Shown one piece after another: positions 46,551-59,136 of a stretch of 64,000 bases of DNA. Below the pieces are notes generated by a model that saw nothing but the letters and a program-made list of their open reading frames with translations, was not told the origin of the DNA and did no database searches. The position numbers and the translations under genes are program-made. Each line of letters opens with the position of its first letter. Position 1 is the first letter of the stretch. Source of the DNA: Epiperipatus broadwayi (taxonomy: Eukaryota > Onychophora > Udeonychophora > Euonychophora > Peripatidae); assembly GCA_028023455.1 (NCBI GenBank), contig JAQFVV010006632.1, positions 374,001 through 438,000 on the forward strand, written 5' to 3'.

Positions 46551-46656
46551 GTCAAGAATTGATGGTCAAGAGGTCAGTGACATCAGCTTTACAAGCAATT
46601 GTCCTGGGTTAGCGGGTTCACTTCCCGAATGATGCTATGACACATGAGAAAAAAAG
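46551..46656 (+). repeat. tRNA-derived SINE, about 105 bp
   Basis: Plus-strand copy: GTCAAGAATTGATGG, AGAGGTCAGTGAC, B-box-like GGGTTCACTTCCC, ATGCTATGACACATGAG and an A-rich tail. Confidence 0.75.
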
Positions 46657-46986
46657 AATTAAGTTTGTAACTGTGCTATGCTTCATATATAGCTGGTCAT
46701 GACAATTGACATTTGTCGAATAATGTGATGATCAGCTGAAAATGGCCACCACTGTAGTTGAACAGAAAAAACTATCTACATAAAGTGTGTGCATGGAGGT
46801 TGTTATGCAGAGAGATGGAAAATCAAAGGTCCAGAGAAAATAGCTTAGATTGGTGAACGCCTCTTTATGAAATTCAATAATCAGGTTGTCAGACTACTTC
46901 CAAAACAATGAATATTTAGTGGAATTTGTAGAGAAAAGGAGGAGAAAAGGAGGAATATTTTATAATTTTATAATTAAAATTAAAGT

Positions 46987-47486
46987 NNNNNNNNNNNNNN
47001 NNNNNNNNNNNNNNNNNNNNNNNNNNNNNNNNNNNNNNNNNNNNNNNNNNNNNNNNNNNNNNNNNNNNNNNNNNNNNNNNNNNNNNNNNNNNNNNNNNNN
47101 NNNNNNNNNNNNNNNNNNNNNNNNNNNNNNNNNNNNNNNNNNNNNNNNNNNNNNNNNNNNNNNNNNNNNNNNNNNNNNNNNNNNNNNNNNNNNNNNNNNN
47201 NNNNNNNNNNNNNNNNNNNNNNNNNNNNNNNNNNNNNNNNNNNNNNNNNNNNNNNNNNNNNNNNNNNNNNNNNNNNNNNNNNNNNNNNNNNNNNNNNNNN
47301 NNNNNNNNNNNNNNNNNNNNNNNNNNNNNNNNNNNNNNNNNNNNNNNNNNNNNNNNNNNNNNNNNNNNNNNNNNNNNNNNNNNNNNNNNNNNNNNNNNNN
47401 NNNNNNNNNNNNNNNNNNNNNNNNNNNNNNNNNNNNNNNNNNNNNNNNNNNNNNNNNNNNNNNNNNNNNNNNNNNNNNNNNNNNNN
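46987..47486. other. Assembly gap, 500 N
   Basis: Unsequenced placeholder. Open frames spanning it are artefacts. Confidence 1.
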
Positions 47487-48819
47487 ATAAATCAGTATTA
47501 CTCCTAGCCCAGAAGTTATAACAAAAATGAAGCCATATGCTACTACACTAGTTATCATTAAATTCTAAAGTTTCATACACACATATACATATCTTGAATA
47601 TCTCATGCCACAACCCATTTATTCCCGATACACACATATATGATCCATATATATATCAACGAAAGAGTGTAATTACACATCAGAGTTGTTTGTTTAATGT
47701 TTTTTTTATTTAAACAAAGATTTAATGTCGGTATTTAATATAGAAGTAACACAGGTACGTTTTTATTGCTAAGCATCTCATTGAACATATATATATATAT
47801 ATAGAGAAAAAGGTCAAGTTACCTTGGTTACGATCGAATGTCCACACGGTTTATAGCTAACAGTCCAGCAGATGTAGAATCCTAATGAAATACTGGCCTT
47901 ATTGGTATTTGTTGATGCCAAAGATGGCAACACAGTCTAGCAATGTGATATGTCAAATGGTCTGCTAGAGTTAAAGTAGATGATCTCGCTTGCTTAAGAG
48001 GTCCTAGCTGCACATGCTCTCTGGCCACCATTACTTTTGATAATTTTTTTTAAAGACAGCAAAGCTTCATGCAATCTGATTCGAGTGAGTCCTACAATAA
48101 CAATCCACTGGGCTGGTTCGATGAAACACACTATTACAATTTGCCCCCAACATTTCGATGGGAATGTTACTTAAACTTCTCCCAATCAAGTACACATTAA
48201 TGATCTCTCAAATCCGCACTCTTTTTCTTCTCTTTCCTTCCCAATAACACACTACCTCTTTTTTTTCTTTTCTTTTTGTCCTCATTACAGAATAGTTTTT
48301 TTTTTTCTTTACACCTTTTAACTTTGCATTTTCTCTTATCAATTTATATGCCACTGACCGGATCTTCTATTGTTTCAAAATACCAATTCAACCAGTTCTA
48401 AGACTTCTGACAGACAGAATCATTAAGTGAAACTGCCTACAGCAACCACTTCATTCTATTTCTGTAACTCTATATGTTCAACGCATTAATCAAAAAACAT
48501 GTGTCACCATTCATATTATTAAAAATGTAGAATTGAAACATTAACGACAACAAAATATATATGTGTATAACAAATATCAAATTTATACAATTCTAAAACG
48601 TATAATTACCTCTCGATCAATCTCACATATAACCGTTAATACTTATACATTCCTTACAATAACACACATACAACTATATATACAGACCTACAGTCCAGCC
48701 TTTAACAGATTACGTATCACTCTTACTTCCATACTCTTTTGTAACAGAGTTCGAATGACTATTTATATATATCTTTTCACATATACACAGTCACTCCGAT
48801 AAGAACACTCACAATTAAC
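47487..48819. other. Spacer, no gene recognised
   Basis: No supported feature. T-rich and (TA)n tracts. Confidence 0.5.
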
Positions 48820-49035
48820 ACTCTATATAGCGATTTATATATCTGCAATATTGTGAAAGTATCTATACAGTAAACGTATGCTAAAGTTGATATGCCTTTT
48901 CCCATAAATAATTGGTGGTCTCCTAATGGTAAGAGCTTATTGTAACAATTATTGACCATGCTTAAATTAGGGTTTGAACTTATTATAAGCCTGATTTTTA
49001 AATTGGCATATTACACGGACAATTTTAGTTTATAT
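48820..49035 (+). repeat. Dispersed repeat F, copy 1
   Basis: Shares TTAAATTAGGGTTTGA, TTATTATAAGCCTGA and AACAATTATTGA with 59567-59830 and, inverted, with 61015-61210. Non-coding. Confidence 0.7.
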
Positions 49036-49108
49036 ATCAGAGAGAAAGGAAAGTTTCTTATTTTTGATTATCTGTGAGACTGAATTTTATTAGTTTATTT
49101 ATTTATAT

Positions 49109-50727
49109 TGAGCTGGTATTTTTCTGCCAGCTCATAATCATACATATATATACACACATATTTTGTAAAAATAAAATATATACATTGTAATAAACTTATT
49201 TTATTAGAAATAAATAAATATGCACATATATATTTTGTTAAAATATAAATATCGTTTTATAATACATAATTTAAAAAAATAAATAAATAAATAAATAAAC
49301 ACTTAGTTTTAAAATGGGGATTTAAGAAGTTAAAATAAATTAGATGAGATCTTGCTTATTGATAAAAGTTTGTCTTTTGTTTAGTCTTTAAAAAAATTCT
49401 TAAAGATAGAAAGTAAGAGAAAGCAATTAGTTCTATTGTTGGGACTTTGACAGTGAAGGTATTTTTATGCTATCTATTACGCTGATCAATTGGAATGTTT
49501 CTTTGGAATTTTACAATAAAATATGAAATAAAAGAAGAGAAAATTAAAGGTGTGAACTGAGACTTTGAAAGAAAAAATATAATTACAGACTTTCCTTTTG
49601 TTCAAAAATTAATTAGATTTCTGCCGAAGTCAAAATCAAATCTATAAGTTTCAATTCGGCTCAGACTGTTGAATAATAAAGACCTAAAAAGTGCAAGGAG
49701 AAAATGTTGAATAGCTAGAGCTAATAGAACTTTCCCTTTTGGGAACCTCTTGCTATTGCCACCTGGAACTGCCTTGTAAATGCTGGACATAGAGAGCTAG
49801 CCAAGGAGAAAGGAATGGAAGAAGACACAGACAAACCACGAAGAATATAGAGTGAAATATACCAACCACACAGGATCTACACTGATCGATCAGGGTAAAT
49901 AGACTTTTTTTGTTGTAATTTCAAGAGACATTTGCATAATAGATTTAAAAAAGAAAAAAGAAAGAAAAGCCTTCACTTAAAATATCTCAAAGTTTCAGCA
50001 ATAGAAAGGGAGGGATATAGTCTTTAAGTAGATGTACTTACTAATTTAAATTAACCCATTGTTTTTTTTTATTATTTAATTTTTTTGTTACAGCCTATTA
50101 ATTAAACTTACCTTTAGTTTCTATGATTGTTGTTCTTATAATGTATAGATAGGGAGGAAAAAAATTGTATACTCGATCTAAGGACAAGTAAAAGATATAG
50201 CATTAGAAAGAAAAGGTTTGAGTGTGTTTATTTTTAACAAACGAACTCTTATAGTAAGTCACCCTTGAGTTCATTCATAGATATATACCATGATATTTGA
50301 TGAAATATTATATAATTGGTAAAGTGATGGTGCATGATCCTTCGAGAATGATACATGCTAAATTTTGGTTAGAAAGAAAAAGGATCGGGAGGGTTTGATT
50401 TGACAAATGCGAGAGAAGGGAATAACCAATATTAAGAATAAAGATTAATAAACATTTAAACAATATTTAAGCGTTGATCTGTTTTGTTTTTTTTTTTAGT
50501 TATTATAATTAATTCTTATCTTTCATTTTGTAGTCTTTTGGTCTGTTAAAAAGAAAATAATTTTAACGTTTGCAATTGGTGATTGCCGTTCGTAAATAAA
50601 TTATCCGTTATTATAAAAAAAACATTTATAATATGGTCTATGCAGAAATGTTTAGTGGCACCCTCGAATGGTCACTGATCATTGCAATCTCGTAAAATTT
50701 AAAAGTGTAACAAAATGTTTTGTTACA
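49109..50727 (+). repeat. 5' LTR of gag-only element
   Basis: TG...CA ends: begins TGAGCTGGTATTTTTCTGCC and ends AAAATGTTTTGTTACA. The first 26 bp are an inverted repeat, TGAGCTGG with CCAGCTCA, forming a perfect 8-bp stem. Contains a (AAATA)n-like run at about 49275-49297. Confidence 0.9.
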
Positions 50728-50909
50728 GAGGGTAGGAGCGGGTAAAATTATAGAAATTGGTGGCTCAATGTGTAGGGCTTGTTAACTAAATAAACAGCTT
50801 GAGATTAGGATAAAAGTGGAGTAAGGCAGGTTCGGGTGGTTAGGGTGAGGAGTTAGTGTCCCAATGGGGGAGAGTTTTGAGATTGAAATAAAGAAAAAAA
50901 AGAAATAGA

Positions 50910-51901
50910 ATGAGTGAAGATGAAAGTACTATAGAAAGCCCGGTGGTGACATTTAAAAACCCCGAGCATTATCAGTTCAAAGAAATACTAAAAGCTATCG
51001 CTGAGCTAAAAGAAATAGTAATCAAAGATAGGGAAGAAATTAAGGAAATGAAAGTAATGATCTAAGACCTCAGAAAAGATGTAAATGAATTAAAAAAGAA
51101 AGAAGAAAAGAGAAATGGTGAAAAAAAAAGATGAAGGGGATATAGTAAGCGCAGGTTATGAAGGTAATAAGGTTACAAAAGAAAAGATAGAAAGTGAAAG
51201 GAAAAAACAGACCGTAGGAGAAATAGAATCGAATCCAAAAAGAAAAGTAAGAGATTTGAATCAAAGTATAATAGAAAGGACACCTAATGAAGTAGAGGAA
51301 GAAGCTAAATCTGAAAGGTCAGCATTAGCAAAATTTAGCCAAATAAGAGTATTTAAAGCGATGGGGAAGAAAACCTATTTGACTATTTGGATAGCTTAAA
51401 TGATTTTTTTATTTCCATAAGTCAAATGAAAAGGAGAAGGTCATTATAGTGACGAGCCATTTAAGTGGACCTGCTCAAGAATGGTGGAATGTGGTGAACT
51501 ATAGTCCTCAAACATTCCAAGAATACAAAACGATGATTCTGAGAGGTTTCTGGAGCATGGAAAAACAAGAGGCTATACGTATAAAAACATCACGGGAAAA
51601 ATATAGAGCAGATAGAAATGAAACCTATAGCCAGTTTTTTCAATGACAGGCAGCAAAACTTAGAGCACTGGAGGCTTAGCTGATGGATCAATTCCAGATT
51701 GTAAGGACTATAAGATATAATCATCCGATGGGGGTTCAGCGTAGGTTGGCTGAGAACCGATGTTTGTCAATAGAGGAAGCACTAGAGATATTAGGTGATA
51801 TGGAGTATAGTGAGCCGGAAGAAGGGGAAGATTCTAAAGTTAGGTGGGGAAATTGTAATGAACCCACAGGGAAAAGTAAATATAGTCCTAAGAAAGAATA
51901 G
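50910..51901 (+). pseudogene. Gag-like ORF, broken
   Basis: Starts at ATG 50910 (acidic N-terminus, then a Lys/Glu-rich coiled-coil-like stretch). It passes through three frames by stops and shifts near 51062, 51110-51400, 51440 and 51644. The segment at 51449-51640 has a capsid-like HLSGPAQEWWNVV followed by an F...F...FW pattern, as in retrotransposon Gag. The end (51683-51901) is acidic and then basic, without a CCHC knuckle. No pol follows before the 3' LTR at 51972. Identification as Gag rests on composition, position and the WW motif. Confidence 0.65.
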
Positions 51902-51971
51902 GAAAAGACTCCACAGTGTGAGTGAGTTGTTGTTTTTTTTAAGTTTTTTTGTTTGTTGGGAAAGAGTGCAA

Positions 51972-52115
51972 TGAGCTGGTATTTTTCTGCCAGCTCATAA
52001 TCATACACATATATACACACATATTTTGTAAAAATAAAATATATACATTGTAATAAACTTATTTTATTAGAAATAAATAAACATGCACATATATATTTTA
52101 TTAAAATATAAATAT
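51972..52115 (+). repeat. 3' LTR of gag-only element, part 1
   Basis: Matches 49109-49252 with the terminal hairpin intact. Interrupted by the solo LTR; resumes at 54774. Confidence 0.9.
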
Positions 52116-54773
52116 TGAAACAGTAAGATTCGTATTCGAATCTTAAGTTTCACCTTTTTCTGGCATCTCTCACTGACTGGTCTATCCCGCCCAAATTTAA
52201 ACTTTTTGGTATCGAATTGTGTGTGTAGCAATATTAAAAATGTATAAATATATGTAGAATTCAGCATAAACACACACACATTTCGATCTCAAATTAAAGG
52301 CAATAAATAGGAATAAAATAATATAATTTAGATTTCTTTTAGTTATATAATTTTGTATAATTTTAATCATTTATTTGGGATTATAAAGTTCGTATTTATT
52401 GCTTTGTTTAAATTTCGTTTAATAATAATTCTAAAAAAAATCTGATGTAATATTTAATTAAAAGTTAAAATAATCTTATGTTCCCTTTTTGTCTTTGAAA
52501 TTTAAAAGCATCGGTCAGTGATAAATAATAGATTAATTAAAGAAAAATTCCCCAAAATGTAATTAGTAAATGTAAAATGTAAACAATATAATGGCAGCTT
52601 TCTTTAATTAAAACCAACAAAATGCATTGATTATCCTCAGGGCAGATTAAGTAGAACCTAAAAATACCTTAACAAAAATGTGAAAGATCAAGATAAGAAA
52701 AGAGGCCATCTTAGACTTGCTGGTGACATTCACTTCAACTTTAGCTTTGCTCTCGATCACTGAGAGTCTCCAAAAATATAAAAATAATTTGTTCCTGCTA
52801 AGGTATGACCGAGTAAAGCACCTAGATTATTCTCCATCGGGAGATGGCCTATCGGATGCCGAACTTTCCATTGCCCATCATAAATTCACCATGGAGATCT
52901 GCTGCCTGAAATAAATGAGAAAGCTGCTGCTGCTGTGAAAGTAAATGAAATATCTAAATACAGGAAAAAATTGCCACTCGTGAACTTTTTGCTGCTAAAC
53001 TAATGGAATTAGAAAACTTCTTATAAAACAGGTACCTGTCTGTGTTCAAACTCTAGAGTACTCTAATAACATGCTATAGATATTCTTCATATTACTTATC
53101 TAAATTTTAAAATGTAAAAATTACCATTTGTATAACTAAAATTGAATAATTAACTTAATATGTAAATTTCTCTAATAATCTAGCTTACCTCATTCTATCT
53201 TTCTTGAGTGCGTATTTCTAAAATCTACATTTTATCTATATTTATTATTTAATTATTGCATGCTAATAATTGTCTCAATGTTCAAAGTTTAAATCTATGA
53301 TTGCTTGAAATAGTAAATGCGTGTCAGATTTCATTAACATTACTTTCATAAATAATTTAATTTTCATATAAACCGACACACATTCAATGCTTCATTTATT
53401 GTAATGCAGGGTCTACTACTTCGCAAATGGCTGGCATATTAGTTGTAATAACTACCAGTTTATATAGGTTTTGTATTTATTAAATCTTAATGAATAATTC
53501 TAGAAAATTATATTTCTTTGAGAGTCGCCAACGTTCTTTAGTAAATGTTGATAATGTAGGGCCGAGTTAGAAATCTATTTAAATCTCATCATAATCGTTT
53601 ATACATTATACATGTGTTACGTTTTACAGATGCAATGACCCATTCCACCGTGAAATTTCCAGATTCTTCAGGGTTGAAATTAACCCCAATCGTTCTACAC
53701 AAGCAAGCATAATGGATGCTCCCGTAGGACTTGACAACGTCATGCAACCAGCTGGAAAACTGCGACATGAACCACTTGTCCCTGGTTATGCTTATGTGAC
53801 ACCTTACTTCGTCAGGCTGATGGCAGAGACCAGCCCGACATTCTTATAAACTTATTCACGGCATTGCAGTTTCGATATACTGCCATTCCATATCGCCTTT
53901 CTAAGGTGTACCATGTGTTCCTTTACTTAGTTTTATTATTCTATATATCAATTCCGCCTCTGCATTATCTTCATAATTCACTCTCAAATAAATGTTTGCC
54001 CTTAGTCATAAAATAAATATTTTAATTAAATAAATATATGTCTGCCGCTACTCTCAAATCTTACTTTAGACTCTTGCATTGAAAAGGTATAAATCCTTCC
54101 AGGCATGCATTAGAAATACTTACTCGAGAATTTTAGGTAGCTAGATTACGCCTTCAAATAAGTGAATTCCTTTTGTAAACATTACAGTATCGGAAATACC
54201 GCTACTGAGTCCTCAAGATAAAATAATGTCTAAACAAATAAATGTATTCCTTTTGTAAACATTACAGTCTTGGAAATACTGCTACTGAAGTCCTCAATAT
54301 AAAATAATGTCTAAATAAATAAATGTATTCTTTAAAATATAATCATGTTGCAAATTCCGCTACTGAAGCTTTGAATCCATAAAATATTATTAGTAAATGA
54401 TTTTCTTATTAAAATGTGTGAATAAATAATTTTAAATTATACGTCTGCAGTTACGTTTCATTTATTCGATACCCATTCTATAGAATATTTCCTCAATTAT
54501 AAAAATACAAATGTTTAACTAATATTAGTTTGATTATTGGCTAACTTGAAAATAAAATCATGAATCTCTTGCATATCCCTGACCACCGTGCCTAAAGAAA
54601 TATTTACTAATGTCGCATCAGATGCGTTGTTTCATGGATTGTATTGTGGAACTGATAAACTATGTTCGAACTCAGTACCATGGGTGGCTTCGCTACCTCG
54701 ATGGTGCTGCTGTTCTGTATGGTGGTCGAATGCTGCACTATGTTTACACGTCACATGTTTTCTGACTATTACA
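52116..54773 (+). mobile_element. Solo LTR related to the Gypsy LTR, 2658 bp
   Basis: Begins TGAAACAGTAAG and ends CTATTACA. ATAT is duplicated at 52112-52115 and 54774-54777, and the uninterrupted sequence is visible near 49250. It shares ordered blocks with 35458-38160 (AACATGCTATAG, the CTGCTGCTG region, ACTCTCAAATAAATG, GCATCAGATGCGTT and the last 10 bp). No internal coding region, so it is what remains after LTR-LTR recombination. The 5' hairpin is TGAAAC/GTTTCA with AAGATTCG/CGAATCTT. Confidence 0.85.
54162..54375 (+). repeat. Tandem repeat, about 68-bp unit, inside solo LTR
   Basis: Two close units with CCTTTTGTAAACATTACAGT and ATAAAATAATGTCTAAA, then a diverged third with CCGCTACTGAAG. 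Confidence 0.8.
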
Positions 54774-55831
54774 ATATCGGTTTATAATACATAATTTAAA
54801 AATAAATAAATAAATAAATTAACACTTAGTTTTAAAATGGGGATTTAAGAAGTTAAAATAAATTAGATCAAGATCTTGCTTATTGATAAAAGTTTGTCTT
54901 ATGTTTAGTCTTTAAAAAAATTCTTAAAGATAGAAAGTAAGAGAAAGCAATTAGTTCTATTGTTGGGACTTTGACAGTGAAGGTATTTTTATGTTATCTA
55001 TTATGCTGATCAATTGGAATGTTTCTTTGAAATTTTACAATAAAATATGAAATAAAAGAAGAGAATATTAAAGGTGTGAACTGAGACTTTGGTAGAAAAA
55101 AATATAATTACGAACTTTCCTTTTGTTCAAAAATTAATTAGATTTCTGCCAAAGTCAAAATCTAATCTATAAGTTTCAATTCGGCTCAGACTGTTGAATA
55201 GTAAAGACCTAAAAAGCACAAGGAGAAAATGTTGAATGGCTAGAGCTAACAGAACTTTCCCTTTTGGGAACCTCTTGCTATTGCCACCTGGAACTGCCTT
55301 GTAAATGCCAGACATAAAGAGCTAGCCGAGGAGAAAGGAATGGAAGATACGGACAAACCACAAAGAATATAGAGTGAAATATTCCACCCACACAGGATTT
55401 ACACTGATCAATCAGGGTAAATAGACTTATTTTTATTGTAATTTCAAGAGACATTTGTGTAAAAGATTTAAAAAAGAAAAAAAAAAGTAAAGCCTTCACT
55501 TAAAATATCTCAAAGTTTCAGCAATAGAAAGGGAGGGATACAGTCTGTAAGTAGATGTACATACTAATTTAAATTAATCCCATTATATTGTTTTTTTTTG
55601 TTTTTTTTTTTGTTACAGCCTATTAATTAAACTTACCTTTAGTTTTTATGATTGTTGTTCTTATAATGTATAGATAGGGAGAAAAAAAATTGTATACTCG
55701 ATCTAAGGACAAGTAAAAGATTTAGCATTAGAAAGAGGAGGTTTTGAGTGCATTTATTTTTAACAAACGTACTCTTATAGTAAGTCACCCTTGAGTTCAC
55801 TCATAGATATATACCATGATATTTGATGAAA
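54774..55831 (+). repeat. 3' LTR of gag-only element, part 2
   Basis: Continues the match to 49249-50305 up to the LINE insertion at 55831. Confidence 0.9.
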
Positions 55832-58800
55832 GGCTGCCGAAAGGAGTTTGCTATTAACTGAAAGGAGACCCTTTGATTCCTCTTGGAGGCCTTAAAGAAA
55901 CCGAGCAGGGCAAATTCCTAATGTCCACTCCATACGTTCTTGTTGTTGCAGCTGTTATTACTATGTGATTATTCATATAGTATATGAACATGGATGAGCT
56001 GCTCACCAACATGCATTAGCCAGTGTGGTGAGTTTATTGGCTTTTTACCTCAGAGTTTAAGATCAAGAAACACCATGGTCTTTCTTCTCAGTGCCTGATA
56101 AGGCAGAATGAATGTTTGTGTAAATGATAAATATTTTTCCCATACATATATACAATTATAACAGACAAAAATAAAGCATGGCCCTTATTCCCAGGAGGCT
56201 GTAAAGTCACCAACCAAAGCAGTGGTTGGTGGCCAAAGGCGGAGGGTGCTAAGAATCCCCTGATTGCGGACCCAGGCTGCCATTTGATGACGACTTTTTA
56301 TTTAGATACTTAAAACTGCAGATCACTTTCAAGTGAAGGAAGATTGCAAGAATTAGAAGAACTGTCTTATATTAAATGGGACATTATCGGACTTTGTGAA
56401 GTTAGAAGAAAAGGAGAAGAAACGATTTAAAAAGTGGACATATACTCTATTATAAAGGCACACATATTGGAATACAAGTGGAATGGATTCATTATAAATA
56501 AAAAGTGGAAGAACAATATTGTGGAGATTGATGGTGTATCGGACAGAGTGGCAAGATTAGTTATACAACTTAATAGCAGATACCAAATGCAGATAATTCA
56601 GGTTTATGCCCCAACAAGTTCTCATAGTGATGAAGTAGTAGAAGATTTTTATATGGATGTACAAAAGGCTTTTGATCAGAGTAAACAACATTTTAAAATT
56701 GTTATGGAAGACTTTAATGCTAGAATTGGTAGACAAATGAAAGATGAAATTGCTGTAGGTAATTTTGGTTATGGTAATAGAAATGAGAGAGGACATAGAC
56801 TTGTGGAGTTTGTAGAAAAAGAAAAACTTTATATTATGAATTTATTTTTTGAAAAAAATGTTAAAAGGAAATGGACATGGAAGCATCAAAATGAAGGTAC
56901 AGCAGAATTGGATTATATTTTGACTAACAGAAAATACATATTTCAAGATTGTAATGTTCTTAATAAATTTAACACAGGAAGTGATCATCGATTAGTAAGG
57001 TGTAAGTTACTTGTGTTAATGTAAAACTAGAGAGACAAAAATTATTAAGAAAAACAATATTTACAGTTGATATTCCTAATCTTTAGAAACATTGTAATGA
57101 ATTTAAATTAGAACTTACAAATAGGTTTCAAGTGTTAGGAGGTTTTGAACATGATTCAGATTTGAATGAAATTAATATGAAAATAACTGATACACTTTTA
57201 AAAACTGCAACAAACATAGCTGGTAGAAAAAAGCAGCAATTGACTAATAAAATTTTTACTGAGTCTAGAGAATTTATGAAGAAAATAAGCAATATGAAGA
57301 TACACAAAAATGATGTATTAAAAAGAATTGAATATCTCGAATTTTGTAAAATGGTAGGAAAATAGTTGAAAATGATATAAGAAAGTATAACTGTGAAATA
57401 GCAAGGAAAGCTGTAGAAGAAAATAAAAGTCTCAAAAATGTTAAACAACATTTTGGTATTGGTAGGAAATTTATATCCGCAATAAGAAAAAAAGATGGAA
57501 TTATTACTAAAAAGAGAGATGACATCATGAAATTGGTAGAAGATTTTTATCAAGAATTATATAGTAATAAAGAACAAGTACCTCCTATATCTATTACATC
57601 TTCCGAATTGCCCAGAATTTTAAATAAAAAAGTGAGACATGCAATTAAGTGTATGAAGAAAGGAAAGGCTCCAGGAAATGATGGAATTATAATTGATATA
57701 TTAAAAGAAGCAGGTGAAGAAATAGAAACAATTTTAGCAAAGTTATATACCAAATGTCTAAATGATAAAGATGTACCGGAAGATTGGAAGAATGCAGTAA
57801 TAATATTAATATTTAAAAAAGGTGATAAAGAAGATATTACAAATTACAGACCTATCAGCCTTTTATCAGTTTTATATAAAATTTTTACCACGATAATTAC
57901 AACTCGTCTACGGAGAACTTTGGATTTCCACCAACCAAGAGAACAAGCTGGATTTAAAAGTGGTTTTAGTACAATAGATCATATCCAGGTATTGAGAGAA
58001 GTCATAGAAAGGACAAACGAATATGAGTTGTCATTATGTTTTGGATTTGTAGATTATGAAAAGGCATTCGATTCTATACACATTTCTTCAGTGATTAAAG
58101 CATTGGATCATCAAGGTATAGATCCAGGATATTGTCATATTTTAAAGAATATTTATAAAAATGCAACAGCAACAATTAGTTTACATAATGATACTGGAAA
58201 AATCAACATTGAGAAAGGTGTAAGACAAGATGACTCCATATCTCCAAAACTCTTTACAGCAGTGCTGCAAGAAGTATTTTGTGGATTAAAATGGGAAACT
58301 AAAGGAGTGAAAGTAAATGGAGAGTATTTAAGTCATTTAGATTTTGCAGATGATGTAGTTGTTTTCGCAAATAATGCTTCAGAGCTGCAGGAAATGTTGC
58401 AGGAGTTAGCAGATGAAAGTAGAAAAGTAGGACTAAAGATAAATGTTAAAAAGACTAAAGTAATGTTTAATCGATTTGCTCAAAATATGAAAATAAAGAT
58501 TGATTATGAAGAATTAGAAGAAGTTAACAGTTACAAATACCTTGGTCAGATTATTAATACAGATGGAAACATAATGGAGGAAATTAATCATAGAATTAAA
58601 CTTGGTTGGAGTGCTTTTGGTAGAAATAACTTGATACTAAAAGGAAATATGCTTATGTGTTTGAAAAGTATGGTTTTTAACAAATGTGTTTTACCAGTTC
58701 TTACTTATGGATCTGAGACTTGGACACTTAATAGAAGAGCAATACAGAGACTTCAGACCACTCAAAGGAGTATGGAGAGATGTATGTTGGGAGTAACAAG

Positions 58801-59125
58801 AAGAGATTGAAAACGCAATGTATGGGTAAGACAACAAACAGGTGTTACTGACCTTATTGAAAAAATTAAAAGATTGAAATGGAGTTGGGCTGGACATATT
58901 GCTAGAAGAGATGATAATAGATGGACAATTGAAATTTTAAACTGGATTTCAAGAGATTGTAAAAGACCCAGAAAGATACCACATGTGAGATGGATGGATG
59001 AAATAAGAAAATGTGCAGGGGTGTTGTGGAGAAGAGGAAGCTAAAGATCGGAGAAGATGGATTAAACTTGGAGAGACCTTCATCCTGCAGTGGATTGATA
59101 ATTGTTGATGATGATGATGATGATG
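55832..59125 (+). mobile_element. RTE-type LINE, nearly full length, 3.3 kb
   Basis: Inserted in the LTR with an 11-bp duplication ATTTGATGAAA (55821-55831 and 59126-59136). The unoccupied site is at 50295-50305 in the other LTR. It ends in a (GAT)n tail (59105-59125), as is usual for RTE elements, which terminate in short repeats and not poly(A). The 5' region of about 480 bp is non-coding and GC-richer (56160-56280). Confidence 0.92.
56313..59109 (+). pseudogene. RTE endonuclease-reverse transcriptase, broken
   Basis: Apurinic-like endonuclease part (about 56313-57024): GLCEVRRKGEE with the catalytic Glu near 56400, VYAPTSSHSDE, EDFNA where GDFNA is usual, LDYIL and the catalytic SDH at the end. 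A linker follows, then reverse transcriptase from 57527: GKAPGNDG, NYRPISLLSV, DYEKAFDSI (Asp near 58052), GVRQDDSISPK (usually GVRQGDS) and the catalytic FADD at 58343-58354. Past a stop at 58808 the frame continues to the usual RTE C-terminus (LGETFILQWIDNC, ending TGA 59107-59109) after one frameshift near 59035. Interruptions near 56427, 57022, 57080, 57365, 58808 and 59035 make it inactive. Confidence 0.9.
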
Positions 59126-59136
59126 ATTTGATGAAA

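Noticed and set aside
46886-47558. Long open frames on both strands across 46980-47500
   Set aside because: They consist of the 500-N gap and are translation artefacts.
49602-49790. 62-codon minus-strand stretch present twice (also 55127-55315)
   Set aside because: The duplication is explained by the two LTRs of the same element; no independent evidence for a gene.
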